A stretch of DNA of 64,000 nucleotides, from contig CAJNOJ010000024.1 of NCBI GenBank assembly GCA_905250025.1, positions 124,001 to 188,000 of the forward strand, in the 5' to 3' direction. Made by a program: the position numbers and the translations under genes. The notes beneath the pieces are model-generated. The model ran no database searches, was not told where the DNA came from, and was given only the letters and a program-made list of their open reading frames with translations. Every line of letters begins with the position of its first letter. Position 1 is the first letter of the stretch. Of the stretch, positions 22,156 through 33,846 are shown piece after piece. The stretch is from Adineta ricciae (Eukaryota > Rotifera > Eurotatoria > Adinetida > Adinetidae).

Positions 22156-23363
22156 TCATTGATTTGTAAAAAAAGGATGTTGCAATAATTGGTCAGCACT
22201 CGGACGACGGACAGGATTGACTTGTAAGCATTGTTTAAGTACATCGCGAAGATAAGGATTCGTTGTTGGTGGAATGGTCGGAGTGTGTTTCAGTCGAGCT
22301 ATATATGACATCTTATCATAGTTGTCTTGAACATGTTCGAATGGTCGATAACCAAAGATCATTTCGAAGAGTAGAACACCTAGAAGAACAAGAAGATCGT
22401 GCAAGATTCGGTCAGGGAGAAGGAATGAAAGTACAAACCAAGTGCCCAAATATCTGATGCTCGTCCTTGATGAGAATATTGGCCATTCTGTATTTGACAT
22501 ACTTCTGGCGGCATATATTCAGGTGTACCTTTGAATATGCGAGGAGAATTTACATCGAAAGAAAGACTATTCAAAGATTTCCACCTGCAAATGGTCTAAG
22601 AACGGATGCTTGACTTTGTGGTAATCGAAATGAAAGACCTAGATCGATAATGCGAAGTTGTCCACCTTGTGTCAAAATGAAATTTTCTGGTTTGATATCT
22701 AAAACGAAGAAAGTGAATATATTCCGACAATAGAGATTTTTCTACCTGAATGAACGATCCCATTTCGATGAAGTAATGCAACCGCTTCAACCATTTGTTG
22801 CCAATAGAACTTCGCTTGTGGTACACTCATCTTTTTCTCACTAGCTGGTGCTTGTAATGGCAGAAGGAAACGAAAGTCATGTCCTGTTTCCATGACGATC
22901 TTGCCCGTTTGAGATTTACTATCGAATTCATGGTTATAAACTCGGATGACGTACGGATTTCGTGGTTGCAGTTTCGTTAAGTAACGAATCTCTTTGAAAA
23001 ACATTTTCGAATGTCCCTGACTATCGACTGAATCGAGATTTTGTACAACTTTAATGGCAACCGATTGAGTCGTGCGAGGATCGTAGGCAGCATAAACTCG
23101 ACTGTGAAGACCTTCGCCTAATAAACGAACGACTGTGTATGACACACCGTTGACGAATATAGTTGTTGCTTGTGGTTTAGCATTTACTAATGGAGCCGAG
23201 GGAGACGTTTGGATTGGACGATTCCAATTGATCGGTGCTGGTAATGCTAAAACAGAAAAACTATTGTTTAGTTTTATCTTTGAATAGAAGCAATCTTACT
23301 GGCATCACATGTTGGTTTGTAGTTGGCCGGAAATGGTCGAAATGCATAGGCGATTTTCATCAT
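22156..23363 (-). CDS. Mps1/TTK-like protein kinase, frame broken by one base
   Basis: Exons 23363-23300, 23246-22746, 22698-22439 and 22379-22156 encode a compact kinase of about 349 residues, against about 850 for vertebrate TTK. Mps1 kinases act in the spindle checkpoint. The glycine loop reads GEGLHSRVY, the ATP lysine is in VAIKVV, and the catalytic loop is HSDIKPENF (non-RD, as in TTK). The magnesium motif is DLG instead of DFG, and the activation segment ends GTPEYMPPEV, close to the TTK signature. Exon 3 changes frame near 22578-22580. One extra A in the short A run there would give one continuous frame, and all exon phases then agree. It may be a sequencing error or a decayed copy. 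The long N-terminal TPR region of Mps1 is absent. The assignment to this family is moderate. Confidence 0.8.
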
Positions 23364-24226
23364 TGGGTAAGAGGTTCTTCTCTATGATATGATCATATAC
23401 GATGAGATAGACATACCAATGTATAATCAAATATGCGTTTGCCCTTCTCGTTTTCTCCTATGCACTTTGCTTCTACTCTTTTGTTAACACGGTCTAAGGT
23501 TAGATATCAATTGGACGACGATGAACTATTGTATTCTGAACTGGATTCAAGGCCAAGGTTTCGTTTTTCTTTTCTCTTTTTTTCCTCACTAAATAATACC
23601 GTCACACATCTTACCTCTAATACTCTAAAGAAAAATCGACATGTCGAATAATATGTTGATTGCTCAGTTGAACAGCTTGTCGCCGTTATTCATTCAAAAT
23701 ATTGTTATCAACCATCCTCACATACGAATATATCATATGCTTGTTACATGCTTGATTGATGTTTGTGTCGTATATATAGCTCAATAACTGCTGATTCAAT
23801 GTTCGTCGTCTTCGTTTTTTTCCTCCCTCTCTGTGCTTCTCTCTTATCCTCTCTCTCTCTATTGCATTCAATTTACGTAAGATGAAAACGACAGTGTAAC
23901 GTTGCGCGAACAAGAACGAATACTTGATGCATAATTTTCTCTCTTTTTCGATATTCATTCACTGGTCCTATATTTGATCAGACTTCGTTTTCATACGATT
24001 GATAATCGCATCCGAATTTATTTCGAGTGACATCATGATTCACTATGGATTAATTGTTCTTCGTCGTTTTATTTTATTTAATTATAGTATGATCGAAAAA
24101 AAAAGAAAAGAAGCAGAAACGTACATAGAAAATATGTTATTAAATATGTCTAAACGAATTCATTTTGATTGAAAAAGAAAATATAATCAGATTATGTGCG
24201 TCGATGTCAAATCAAATTTCTCGCTG
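23364..24226. other. Intergenic, kinase 5' flank / CCDC81 3' flank
   Basis: About 860 bp of AT-rich sequence with pyrimidine tracts (CTCTCT at about 23845-23860). No gene is supported. AT-rich stretches just right of 24100 probably belong to the CCDC81 3' UTR. Confidence 0.5.
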
Positions 24227-27200
24227 TCAAACCATAATACGTGCACCGGGAATGTACCGAGTATCTTTCCAAATGTTGGATTTACCATAATTGTCCAAAG
24301 TTCGTTGACATTGAGCACAACGACTGTATTCATCACATTGTTCGTGAACAAGAATACCTTGGGGAGCCTTCATATGCATCTTTTCTTCTTCGTCACGTTT
24401 GTGTTTCTCATCCATAGCATTGATCCAATCACTTTCCAAATCTTTACGGATTTTTATATCGCGACGATATCGTTCACGACGTTCTCCTATTAAACTACAA
24501 GACATTTCATAGTTTCAATTATGAAGACGAACAACATCAACGATCATACTCTTCTTTCATAATATCCAAAGCTTTTAGTTCGTATTCTTGCTCTTGAATT
24601 TGTTTCAATAATTGTTGTCGTTGTCGTTGTTCGATAAGTTCTTTCTGTTGACGAACAATATCGATTGCGTGAAGACGACGTTCTTGTAGTTTTTCAGTAG
24701 ACATATCATTGAGACCGAATAGAGTAGCATCAGGTTGATCAGGCACTTCTTTTGGTTTACTACGGATCTAGATTTTAGGTTGAAAATAATTACCATTAAT
24801 CATGTCAATTTTGAGGACAATTTACTTGATTGAGTAATGTACTTTTCAACTGTTCTTGTTGAAGACGTTTGTTTCGTATGTAACTTTCACGTTCTTGTGC
24901 CAATCTGAAGCAAAATGCATGAAAAAGGGCAGTTTGTTCTTTTCTTGTAAACGTACGACTCAGCTAATTGTATTTGTTCGAGACGTTCGCTGAAATCTTT
25001 GTCTAATTTCTCTGTCTGTTGTTCTTCTTGTCGCCATTTGATCTGTGCTTCGATTTGCCGAGCGAAGTCTTGTTGTTTAAGGTAACTCGGAGGAGTACGA
25101 AGACGTTTTCGAAAGATAATCGAACGCTAAAAGAACAGATGATATTCCTTCGAGTTCTCAAATCAAAATTCTCACTGGTATTTCCAGTTCTTGAGATCGG
25201 TCTAATTTCTTTGCTCGCGTTGCTTCAGCAATACCCAAATTGTACTAGAAATCATGTATTTATGCATAAATCAAACAAAATAATAGACACTTACAGCTGC
25301 AATTTTCTGTCTTTCTTCTCTAGCGGCTTTCGAGGCTTCCTAAAAAAACAAAAGACGATCACATTGAGGATTTCCCTTCTCAAAAGGACTGACATCTTGT
25401 TTTTTCTGCTCCTCCATATCTTTGTTATCTCGATATCGATTGAGAAGTTCGTCTTCTTCAGCTTCTCGTATACGTTTCTCTTCGTGCAAATAGACCGGTA
25501 CGTTGAGTTTGGCACGTCGATGACACAGACTGCACAAGTCTTGTCCGATACCATAATGACCACATGATGTCATTTGAGGAGGATCAGCATTAACGGAAGC
25601 TGAAAGGCGTCTTGTTTCCGATCGAGATAAACTAAATGAAGGCAGATCTTCTTGTTTGGAACGAGGGACAACAGAGCTTGGTCGTGGTAGTCTAAACAGG
25701 GAAGGAAAATATATGTGCTAATCGTGATGAAAATTGATCAACGGAGAGGAAAGAAATCAAGCAGCAAGAGTGTGTTATCGCTTACGATGGAATAACTGTA
25801 AATTTTCTTCGTAGGAACTAGATAGAAGAAATTTATAAGATACAAATGATGAAATGATGGAAAGATTAACTTTCAGTGAATAATTCTATATTTACTCCAA
25901 ATAGAACAACGATTTTCATCCTTTTCTGACTTTGAGTAGTCTATCTATCAAAAAGTTAATTATTAATTTCAATTGTCATGTGTTCTAAATCACTGTCAAC
26001 CATTGAAAAGTCATTGCTTTATCCTAAAAATGAATGACTTCATCATGAATTCAATGAATCATTTCCTTCTTTTGAACTATTTATATACACGCAATGAATT
26101 TCAGTTTCCGTAGCAACTGAAACTATAGTCACAGACATAAACTTACATAGGAACTGGCTCATTTGATGGCTCCCCTTGATACATCGATACTGATCGCCGT
26201 AGTGGAGTTGTGGTTGATGAAGATCTTCTTTTCGTTGTTGCTGGCGGAGCCGGAGTGGGTGCCGTGGGTGGAACGAGATCAGCCGTTGAAAAAAGTGATG
26301 CAATTGGAATAATTGCTTCTTGCGAATATCCTCGTCCAGTCGTTTTTACCACGTGCGGATTGTGTTTTGTTGTTGCTGTTGTTTCTACAGTAAAATTAGG
26401 TAATACTGAACTAGCTGAATAACCATATCTTCCAGCAGCCGATTTACAAAGTTGAAACTTTCTATTCGACATGACGCTCTCTGATATCGTAGGAGACAAA
26501 GTAATATAACAGTGAACAAGAAAAGAACTATTTGGATATTTTTTTTGCTTTTTCCCGTTCTTTAGTCAGTGACAAGCTAATAGTTCTTTCATCTTCGCCG
26601 AACAACAGATGCTAAACAGAGCTAAATTTTCTCATTGTTATTTCATAACCGATACGGAGAATAGAAAATCAAGCAAATAGTCTAAGGTTCCAATGACTCG
26701 TTGCTTAGAAACAGCAAACTTGACTTTACCTTGTTGAAATTCATCTTTCCGGCTAGTCTCTTGTTGTTGTTCATCTTCGTGTTGACTTTCTTCTTGAATG
26801 ACTTGCATTGTTGGATTACCAACACGACTATTAAGTCTAACAGAAATAAAGTATCTCGTTGACAATTAGCTCTCTAATAGATTGAATACGTACCGTGGAA
26901 GAACAACGTTCGAAGATGTTGGTGGCCGAGCAGCTTCGCGTGCTGACATAACTGAATCACATGTTTGTGGTCTCTAAATAAACAAACGGTTATCATCGAC
27001 ATGTTTTCGATGTTCGAAAGTACGCACATTGCACATATTGTCAATAATATGTTTGCCATTTTCATCGACAGAGCTGACGAATTCTTTGAAAAATCTCATT
27101 TTGACTTTACCATCGCGAATTTGTAATTTGCCAATGTTTGAGAAGGTGAACTCGACATTACGTTGGGCAGCAATGGAACGATTGAATATTTGGAGAACAT

Positions 27201-28183
27201 GTTTAACACAAAGATCAATTTGATCCCGTGTATAAACTGATTGTGTCTGGATGAAGCAATAATTTAATGGATGGACAGGAATTGAACCATTAACAGGATA
27301 CTGCGTCGTTTTTAAACCATGGGTTTGAGCGATTTTTTCCGAAAAAATGAAAACCGGACGTTGAAGAAGTAGATACTTGTTATTTCCTACATCCACACGT
27401 TTGTGTATGAAACTAAATGTACCAAAACCCGGAATAGACACCCCCTGAAACACAACATACATTCCGATCGAATTTCGTCGTATGATCCGATCACTTTACC
27501 TTGGATTGTCTCATAAAAGATTCGATATACGTCGACACGGCATCCCAGATCTTCACTACATCTAAGCGAGAGGAAAAAAGAAAACATTCCAGGTTTTTTT
27601 CTTCTGTTAAATTGCTAGTTGTTTGTTTATTCAAGAACTGCTGGATAAGCACTTTCAATAAAGTACGGTCGAAAGCGCGTTTTGGAACAAAAAAAAAGAA
27701 AAACAAATGACAAACAATCGGAAATCATTTATGTATGGCAATGTTCAACGAGTAGACGCAATAAGGAATAGAATTCCTTCATTTTTCCTTTCATTGTCTC
27801 GAATAGAACGTATTCGGTAAAAACTAAAACTCTATACAAAGTGATTATTTGACTGGAAGCAATGAAAAGAAGCGCCGTTTTCGTCAGCAACATGAGAACA
27901 GCATCATGAATGTGAAAACTAAATAATGATCTCTGCGATATTCTCGCTGAGTAACGAATCAATGTAGCGGAACGATAAACTTCACTGAAGAAATATATTT
28001 CAAGATAATATCTCCTATCCGATATACAATTTCAAGCAATAAAATGAGTTTTCTCTACGTCGGAAAAAATTAATTCATCAAAAGACAAGCCGGCTTACCA
28101 TCATCTGTAAGATTGGCAATCGAAGCAGTTGTCTGATGCCGTTTATCGAGATTTTGCGACAATTTATTTATATTATCCGTCAT
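24227..28183 (-). CDS. CCDC81: CCDC81-like centrosomal/ciliary coiled-coil protein
   Basis: CCDC81 proteins localise to the centrosome and combine HU-like folds with a long coiled coil. The first exon (28183-28099) is followed by the longest intron resolved here, 537 bp. The next exons 27561-27500 and 27444 onwards give VVKIWDAVSTYIES, GVSIPGFGTFSFIHKRVDVG, NNKYLLLQRPVFIFSEK and NVEFTFSNIGKLQIRDGKVK, the two HU-like units of CCDC81. The middle is Ser/Thr/Pro rich. A Cys/His cluster (CGHYGIGQDLCSLCHRRAKL) precedes about 300 residues of Glu/Arg/Gln-rich coiled coil. The end, EQCDEYSRCAQCQRTLDNYG then DTRYIPGARIMV, matches the CCDC81 C-terminus. The junction across about 26480-26660 is my least certain splice. 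Coordinates of several middle exons are approximate. Confidence 0.86.
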
Positions 28184-28550
28184 AATTGAATATTTGAGGC
28201 ACTGAAATTTCTTCACAAAACGTTTCTTAATGTTTCTCTCATTTACACCCGCAACGATCGATTGTTGCTAAGCATTGTATTTAATTATTCGGATAGATGT
28301 CGCTAATACAGAAGAGAAAAAAAACAAGATAACTCCATCTATTTTATCCTTCTTAACAAAGATGTATCAATGGTCTATAAGATTCAATCATTGATTAGTC
28401 GAGTATCATCTCATTCTCTTAGATTCATAATCAAAAGAAAAATCATGCTATTTGCAATGTTTACATTTCACTATTCTGATTTCATTTCATAATTCGACGC
28501 GTTTTCTTCTCTACTTCAGACTACATGGTATCATCCATTTTGTTGACTAC
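28184..28550. promoter_or_regulatory. Divergent intergenic region, CCDC81 / CK1-gamma
   Basis: These 367 bp separate two head-to-head starts. A pyrimidine tract ending CTTCAG at about 28513-28519 may be the acceptor of a 5' UTR intron of the plus-strand gene. No other motif was seen. Confidence 0.4.
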
Positions 28551-30863
28551 ATGACAATAGAAATGGATGAAAATGAAACAATAAACCATAATAATGCTAA
28601 TTCAAAACAAGGTCCACAAGCATCGACAATATCGATCGTACCAAGTGATGTACGCACTGGAGGCCGAGGACCAGGCTTAGCGACAACCACCGTGGAAAAA
28701 TCGAATGAAACAACTGCGTCAACATCAGCCTCGGCTACAACTAGTTCCGGTCCGAATGCTATGCTTATGGTGGGACCCAACTTTCGCGTTGGAAAACGAA
28801 TAGGTGCCGGTAATTTCGGAGAAATTCGTTTAGGAAAAAACTTGTACAATAATGAACATGTTGCGATCAAATTAGTAAGTCGAGTCGAGCGAATCAATTC
28901 GCAATCGAACATGTTCTGTTCTTTTCAGGAACCTATGAAATCTCGTGCTCCCCAACTCCATCTCGAATATCGATTTTACCGGCAACTTGGAACTTGCGGT
29001 TCGTGTATATTGGAAACTAAATTTCTCGTCTACTAAAATTCCTTTGTTTTCTTCAGAGGGTGTGCCACAAGTACATTATTTTGGACCATGTGGAAAATAC
29101 AATGCTCTGGTTGTTGAATTACTCGGACCGTCTCTTGAAGATTTATTTGACAATTGCGATCGTAAATTTTCCTTGAAAACTGTCCTGATGATTGCTATTC
29201 AATTAGTAAGGAAAAAAACATTTGAAATCAAACTGATTCGATTTTCTGTTTTAGATCACTCGAATGGAATACGTTCATTCGAAAAATTTGATCTATCGAG
29301 AGTGAGTTTGATAGAAAGATGAATTACTCTCATAGATATGTTGTTTGTATTAGTGTTAAACCTGAAAATTTCCTTATTGGACGTTCGTCTACTCGCAAAC
29401 AGCATTTGATACATATTATCGATTTCGGATTAGCAAAAGAATATATCGATCCAGATACTGGTCGGCATATTCCATTTCGCGAACATAAAAGTTTAACTGG
29501 TTCGTTCAGAATTAGGAATGAACTTTAACGACATTTTCATCTGTGATTTGACTTTTAGGAACAGCCAGATATATGAGTATTAATACTCATCTCGGAAAAG
29601 GTGAGGAGTTCATTCTGAAAATAACATTTGATATACTTTTATTGTAGAACAAAGTCGTCGAGACGATTTGGAAGCATTAGGGCATATGTTCATGTACTTT
29701 TTACGCGGTAGTTTACCGGTATGAGGGTTGTCATTTCTGCGAATCAGTTTGAATTGACGTCTTCCGTTTGCATTTTAGTGGCAAGGCCTAAAAGCCGAAA
29801 CATTGAAAGAACGTTATCAAAAGATAGGTGATACGAAACGTGCCACGCATATCGACGTTTTGTGCCAAAATCATCCAGAAGAATTCGCAAAGTATCTAAA
29901 ATATGTACGAAATCTAGACTTCTTCGAAACTCCAAACGTAAGTTTCATGGCCAGCGAACAAGTCAAGACGTAATCATATTCGTTTCCTTTCAGTACGAAT
30001 ATTTAAGAAAACTATTCAAAGATCTTATGGACGCGAGAAATTACGTATGTGATTACAACTTTGATTGGGTAGAGAAAATGCAGAAACTAACGAACCGAGT
30101 ATGAAAAACGATCGATTTTCACATTCTTCTTTTCTTATTGATATCTTCCATTCAGCCATCCACCAATAATAACTCTCAATATCCAACATCGACTCAACCG
30201 GAGGCAACATCTAGTCCACTCGCCCGACAGACTAACAGAGTAAGTCAACTGATCACCTAAGAAGGCAATCATTTCGAATAGAAAAAAAAAACATTCACTT
30301 TGAATTTTCCCTTCCCTCTCAGACGGGCCAAAATGGTTCGGAAGTTTTGAATGCTCAGCTTTCACCATCATCACATCAAATGCACGGGTTAATCCAGGTA
30401 TTTAAGTATCTCTTCGTCTGTGGACCCACACCTTTAGAAAGAATGCCTAATGTCAAAATACATTGAAAAACCCTTGAATAGCATATAAACTCTTACGTCT
30501 TTCTTTCTAGCCGGCCAATGCAGCTGATGAAGATCCTGGTCGAGAACATGCACGTATTATTTTACCATCATCTCCGCCCAACGTTGATGTTATTAGTGAT
30601 ACAAAGTAAGTGCTTGTCGGTTGTGCCATGAAGGTGCTGAAGTGAATTATTTTAGTCCGAAAAATTTCTTTTTTATTGATGAATATTCAAATAAGAAAGT
30701 GTAAGATGGAATTAGCAGACTCTTCTTTCTAGATTTGCTTCTTCTCCTTTTGAGATTGCCCGTAATTTTGATATCGATTTGTAAAATGTTGCTTTTGTTT
30801 AGGTGTTGTTGTTTTTTTAATCGTCGTACAAGACATGCAAATAACAAACAAACAAGGAAATAA
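28551..30863 (+). CDS. CSNK1G: Casein kinase I gamma
   Basis: CK1-gamma is a membrane-anchored Ser/Thr kinase that, among other roles, phosphorylates LRP6 in Wnt signalling. The start at 28551 is the first ATG in frame. An N-terminal Ser/Thr-rich stretch leads into [36 protein letters not shown], the [19 protein letters not shown] region, [20 protein letters not shown] and [15 protein letters not shown]. These are CK1 signatures with gamma-type wording. The tail is reached over a 197-bp intron (30606-30802). It reads [13 protein letters not shown], reproducing the Cys cluster plus basic residues that is palmitoylated in vertebrate CK1-gamma. About 11 short exons are present: 28551-28874 is the first, 28929 starts the second, and 30803-30863 is the last. 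Confidence 0.96.
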
Positions 30864-32276
30864 TTCGTCAAACATGGCATTCATTGTTTCAGAACAGTTA
30901 AACACATCAAAATACGACGTGTAAGTGAGCTGCTACTCATCTACTTCGTTTCCAGGGGAAAAAAAGGTTAGAGAGAACCCATGCCAAGAAGAAAACAACC
31001 ATTTCAATGAAGAACAGCATGACCGTATGATGCTCTGCCATAATGTAATGATGAATATCAAATATCGACAAATCACTTCAGGCTATCGCGAAGATTTGAT
31101 TTACCGTTGATGAAGAAAGTTTAATTTAAAGGTTAATCATTTCTCTTCATTACGTGAAATCTTGCCGAAGTTAAGTATACGACTAAGACGACGAAGAGTT
31201 TAAGAAAAGCAACACGCCTCTTTCTCATGTTCTTAATCATTAAGTAAAGAGCTTCGTGTCACAGGGTTTTATTGTCGCTTCCTCATCGGATGTTGAATAA
31301 GCTATCCGGATTTGAGAAGAAAAAAAAAGAAAACGTCGGTGTCATCAATCATTGATTTCAAGACCAAACGAAACTTTTGTCAATTATCTATTTCTATTTT
31401 AGTGTTATCAAATCGGTTCTATATCTTTGTATCTGCTCGTTTTCTTATCTTTTCGTACAGTGATTTTGGCGTTGGTGAAAACGATAACGACACAAAATCC
31501 GCTGTTTATTCCTTCCAATCGGCATTATGGATAAATTTTGCCGTTGCTCTCTTTTTGTTTGTTTGTTGTTATTGAGTGCGTGCGTGTGTATTATTGTATT
31601 TCGAATCATTTCTTCTCTCTCTCGTCTCTTACTGTGTCCACCTGCCCATTGTTATAACTTTTGCTTATGCCTTGTTCTCTACTTTCTCATTCTGCTAGTG
31701 TCTGTACTTGAGCATGCTCTGTCAAGCCCAAAAGGAGAAACCAAAACAAAACACACAAACTACCAAAAGATGGAATATTTTTTATTTCTTATCTGAGAAA
31801 ACAACAACAATTAATCACCGAATTAATATTCTGAGAGAACAGTCTAGGTCAAATTCTATGTATATAAAAGACTGATAAGAACGCATACATACATACATAT
31901 TTATGATCGAGAAAAAAACACAAATAAAATTCAAAAGGCGATTTAGTACGCACACTGTTTTTTTTCGAAACTCCTGTGTTCGAGCTTTTCCTTATTTTCT
32001 TTTCTTTTTTTTGTCAATATCTGATGTGTGTGAGTGCGAGTGTTTTCTTCTTCATTTTTCTGTACTAATTCTTACAGACATCAACATTTTTCTTTCTCTT
32101 TATCTTTCACTCTACGTTCGTCATATTTTCATTTACATTATCATTTGTTATGCGCTTCTATGGTATGTGTGTGTGTGCGTGTGCGTGTGTATTGAGAAAA
32201 TAAAGACATTAGCAGTCAAATATCAAAGAAAATACATCTTGATTGTTGTTTTGTTTGAAGGTCATCTGGTGTGGCG
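30864..32276. other. Intergenic, CK1-gamma 3' flank / serine racemase 5' flank
   Basis: About 1.4 kb. Open frames are low-complexity, Phe/Leu/Ser rich from T-rich DNA, and match nothing I know. A GT/TGTG tract lies at about 32165-32190. The left part is likely CK1-gamma 3' UTR. I see no gene. Confidence 0.55.
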
Positions 32277-33372
32277 ATGAACGAAGATGAAGAAGCACCA
32301 AGTCTGGCCGAAATTCATATCGCAGCAAGTCATTTACGTTCGTTATCATTACCAATAACACCGATTCTAACCAGTTCAACATTAAATACTTTAACCGGAA
32401 GACATATTTATTTGAAATGCGAGAATTTCCAACGTACCGGATCGTTTAAAAGTCGTGGTGCACTCAATGCCGTCTTGAATGCAATGAAAGTTGATCCGAA
32501 TGTAAAAGGCTTTGTCACACATTCGTCGGGTAATCACGGACAAGCTTTAGCATACGCTGCATCGATTGTCAAACGAGCATGTGTTGTTGTTGTGCCTCAA
32601 GGCACGCCTAAAAACAAAATAGATGCAATCGAACGCTATGGAGCCGAACTGGTTGTCTGTGAGCCGACGCCAGCAAGCCGAACAGCCACATCTCTACAGA
32701 TCAGTCAAGAAAGAGATTATCTAATGATACCACCGTTCGATCATCGAGATGTTATTGCAGGTGAGACTCATTAATCTTCTTACATGTTTATTCGATGTAT
32801 TATCTAGGACAAGGAACAATTGCTGTCGAACTTCTCGAACAATTACCTAATCTGGATGCGATTCTAGTGCCCGTCAGCGGTGGTGGATTGATTAGTGGCA
32901 TTGCTTTATATGCTAAACGAATTAATCCGAATATACGAATCTATGCGTGTGTACCCGATGGGAAAATATTGGGAGAATGTTTAAAGGAACAGAAACGTCT
33001 ATGGCCAAATCCTCCACAGTTTCTTCAAACAAAATGCGAGGGTACTGAACTTCTCTGATCTTTCTTTTCCTCACTTCCTGATTTTATTTCGTTTGTTCAG
33101 CTTGTCGTTTGCAACAGTGTGGTACACTCACTTTTCCGATAATGTGCTCCTTGGTTGAAAAGCAGGTCTTTAGTATATCAGATAAAACAATGATCGAAGC
33201 CACTCGTTTTGCTTTCGAACAACTGAAATTAGTTGTCGAACTCGCCGCCGGTTTGTCTCTAGGTGCCATACTTTCTCAATCCGATCAGTTAGACGCTGAT
33301 GTTCGCAATGTTGCTCTTATTCTTTGTGGTGGAAATATTGATTTGAATGAAAAATTGCCTTGGCAAAACTAA
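32277..33372 (+). CDS. SRR: Serine racemase (PLP fold type II)
   Basis: This enzyme interconverts L- and D-serine and can eliminate water from serine, using pyridoxal phosphate. Exons 32277-32760, 32808-33041 and 33101-33372 join in frame to 329 residues; human SRR has 340. The PLP lysine lies in QRTGSFKSRGA. The asparagine loop is HSSGNHGQALAYA, which includes the Ser that acts as the second base in eukaryotic SRR. The phosphate-binding loop is PVSGGGLISG, and the C-terminus has LCGGNIDL. I chose the ATG at 32277 because it gives a typical N-terminus (MNEDEEAPSL, then EIHIAASHLR). A catabolic threonine/serine dehydratase of the same fold is the alternative, but the protein lacks the ACT regulatory domain. 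It ends only 8 bp from the convergent small membrane protein gene. Confidence 0.9.
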
Positions 33373-33380
33373 TTTTGTAA

Positions 33381-33846
33381 TCATAATTCAGTACATCTTT
33401 GAGTATTTGTTATTGTCGTAGTTGGAGATAGATGTTGATTAATAAATCGTCGAAGATAATAGAATGAATTCAATGGACTATCATCTCTCGTATCATAACG
33501 CGCCTTTTCATCTTCAATACATCGACCCGAACGAATACTTCGTTCCAATATTCTCAAATAAGTACGCTTCTCATGGTCGATCGTTGAAGATTTGCGTTCA
33601 GGATTTGAACAAGCTATGCTGAGATCGGCTTCAGCTTCATTGATTTGTTTTAATGCTGTAATGTAATAAGTTCGTTCTCGGCGTTTATGTAAATAGCTAT
33701 ACATACAACTGCTCAATTTTTCCTTTTCGAAGAAAATTCACTTACTGTAAAATTCTGGGTTGTACAGCACAAATCACTATAAATAAACAAATTCCACAAA
33801 TGGTTAATATCGTTAGAGTAATAAGAATAACTGCAAAAACATCCAT
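33381..33846 (-). CDS. Small single-pass membrane protein, unidentified
   Basis: I do not recognise a family. Exon 33846-33746 encodes a start MDVFAVILITLTILTICGIC and further hydrophobic residues (LFIVIC), a clear membrane segment near the N-terminus. It joins exon 33711-33381 across an unusually short 34-bp intron (33712-33745, GTAAGT...GAG), giving 143 residues. The rest is cytoplasmic-like: Tyr-rich (YSYLHKRRERTYYITALKQI), then charged, ending in a Thr/Asn tail. The tight 8-bp convergence with serine racemase, the membrane segment and a good donor site support a real gene. The splice and the function are uncertain. Confidence 0.5.

Noticed and set aside
26143-26499. Possible separate gene start (MSNRKFQL) inside the CCDC81 region
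   Set aside because: The C-terminal part downstream matches the CCDC81 C-terminus and the HU-like part upstream matches its N-terminus, so one gene is the simpler reading, though the junction remains uncertain.
30647-30880. 77-residue Cys/Leu-rich frame on the minus strand
   Set aside because: It is the complement of the last intron and last exon of CK1-gamma.
32277-33372. Serine racemase considered as a bacterial transfer
   Set aside because: It carries two typical short introns and the eukaryotic SRR layout, so there is no sign of recent transfer.
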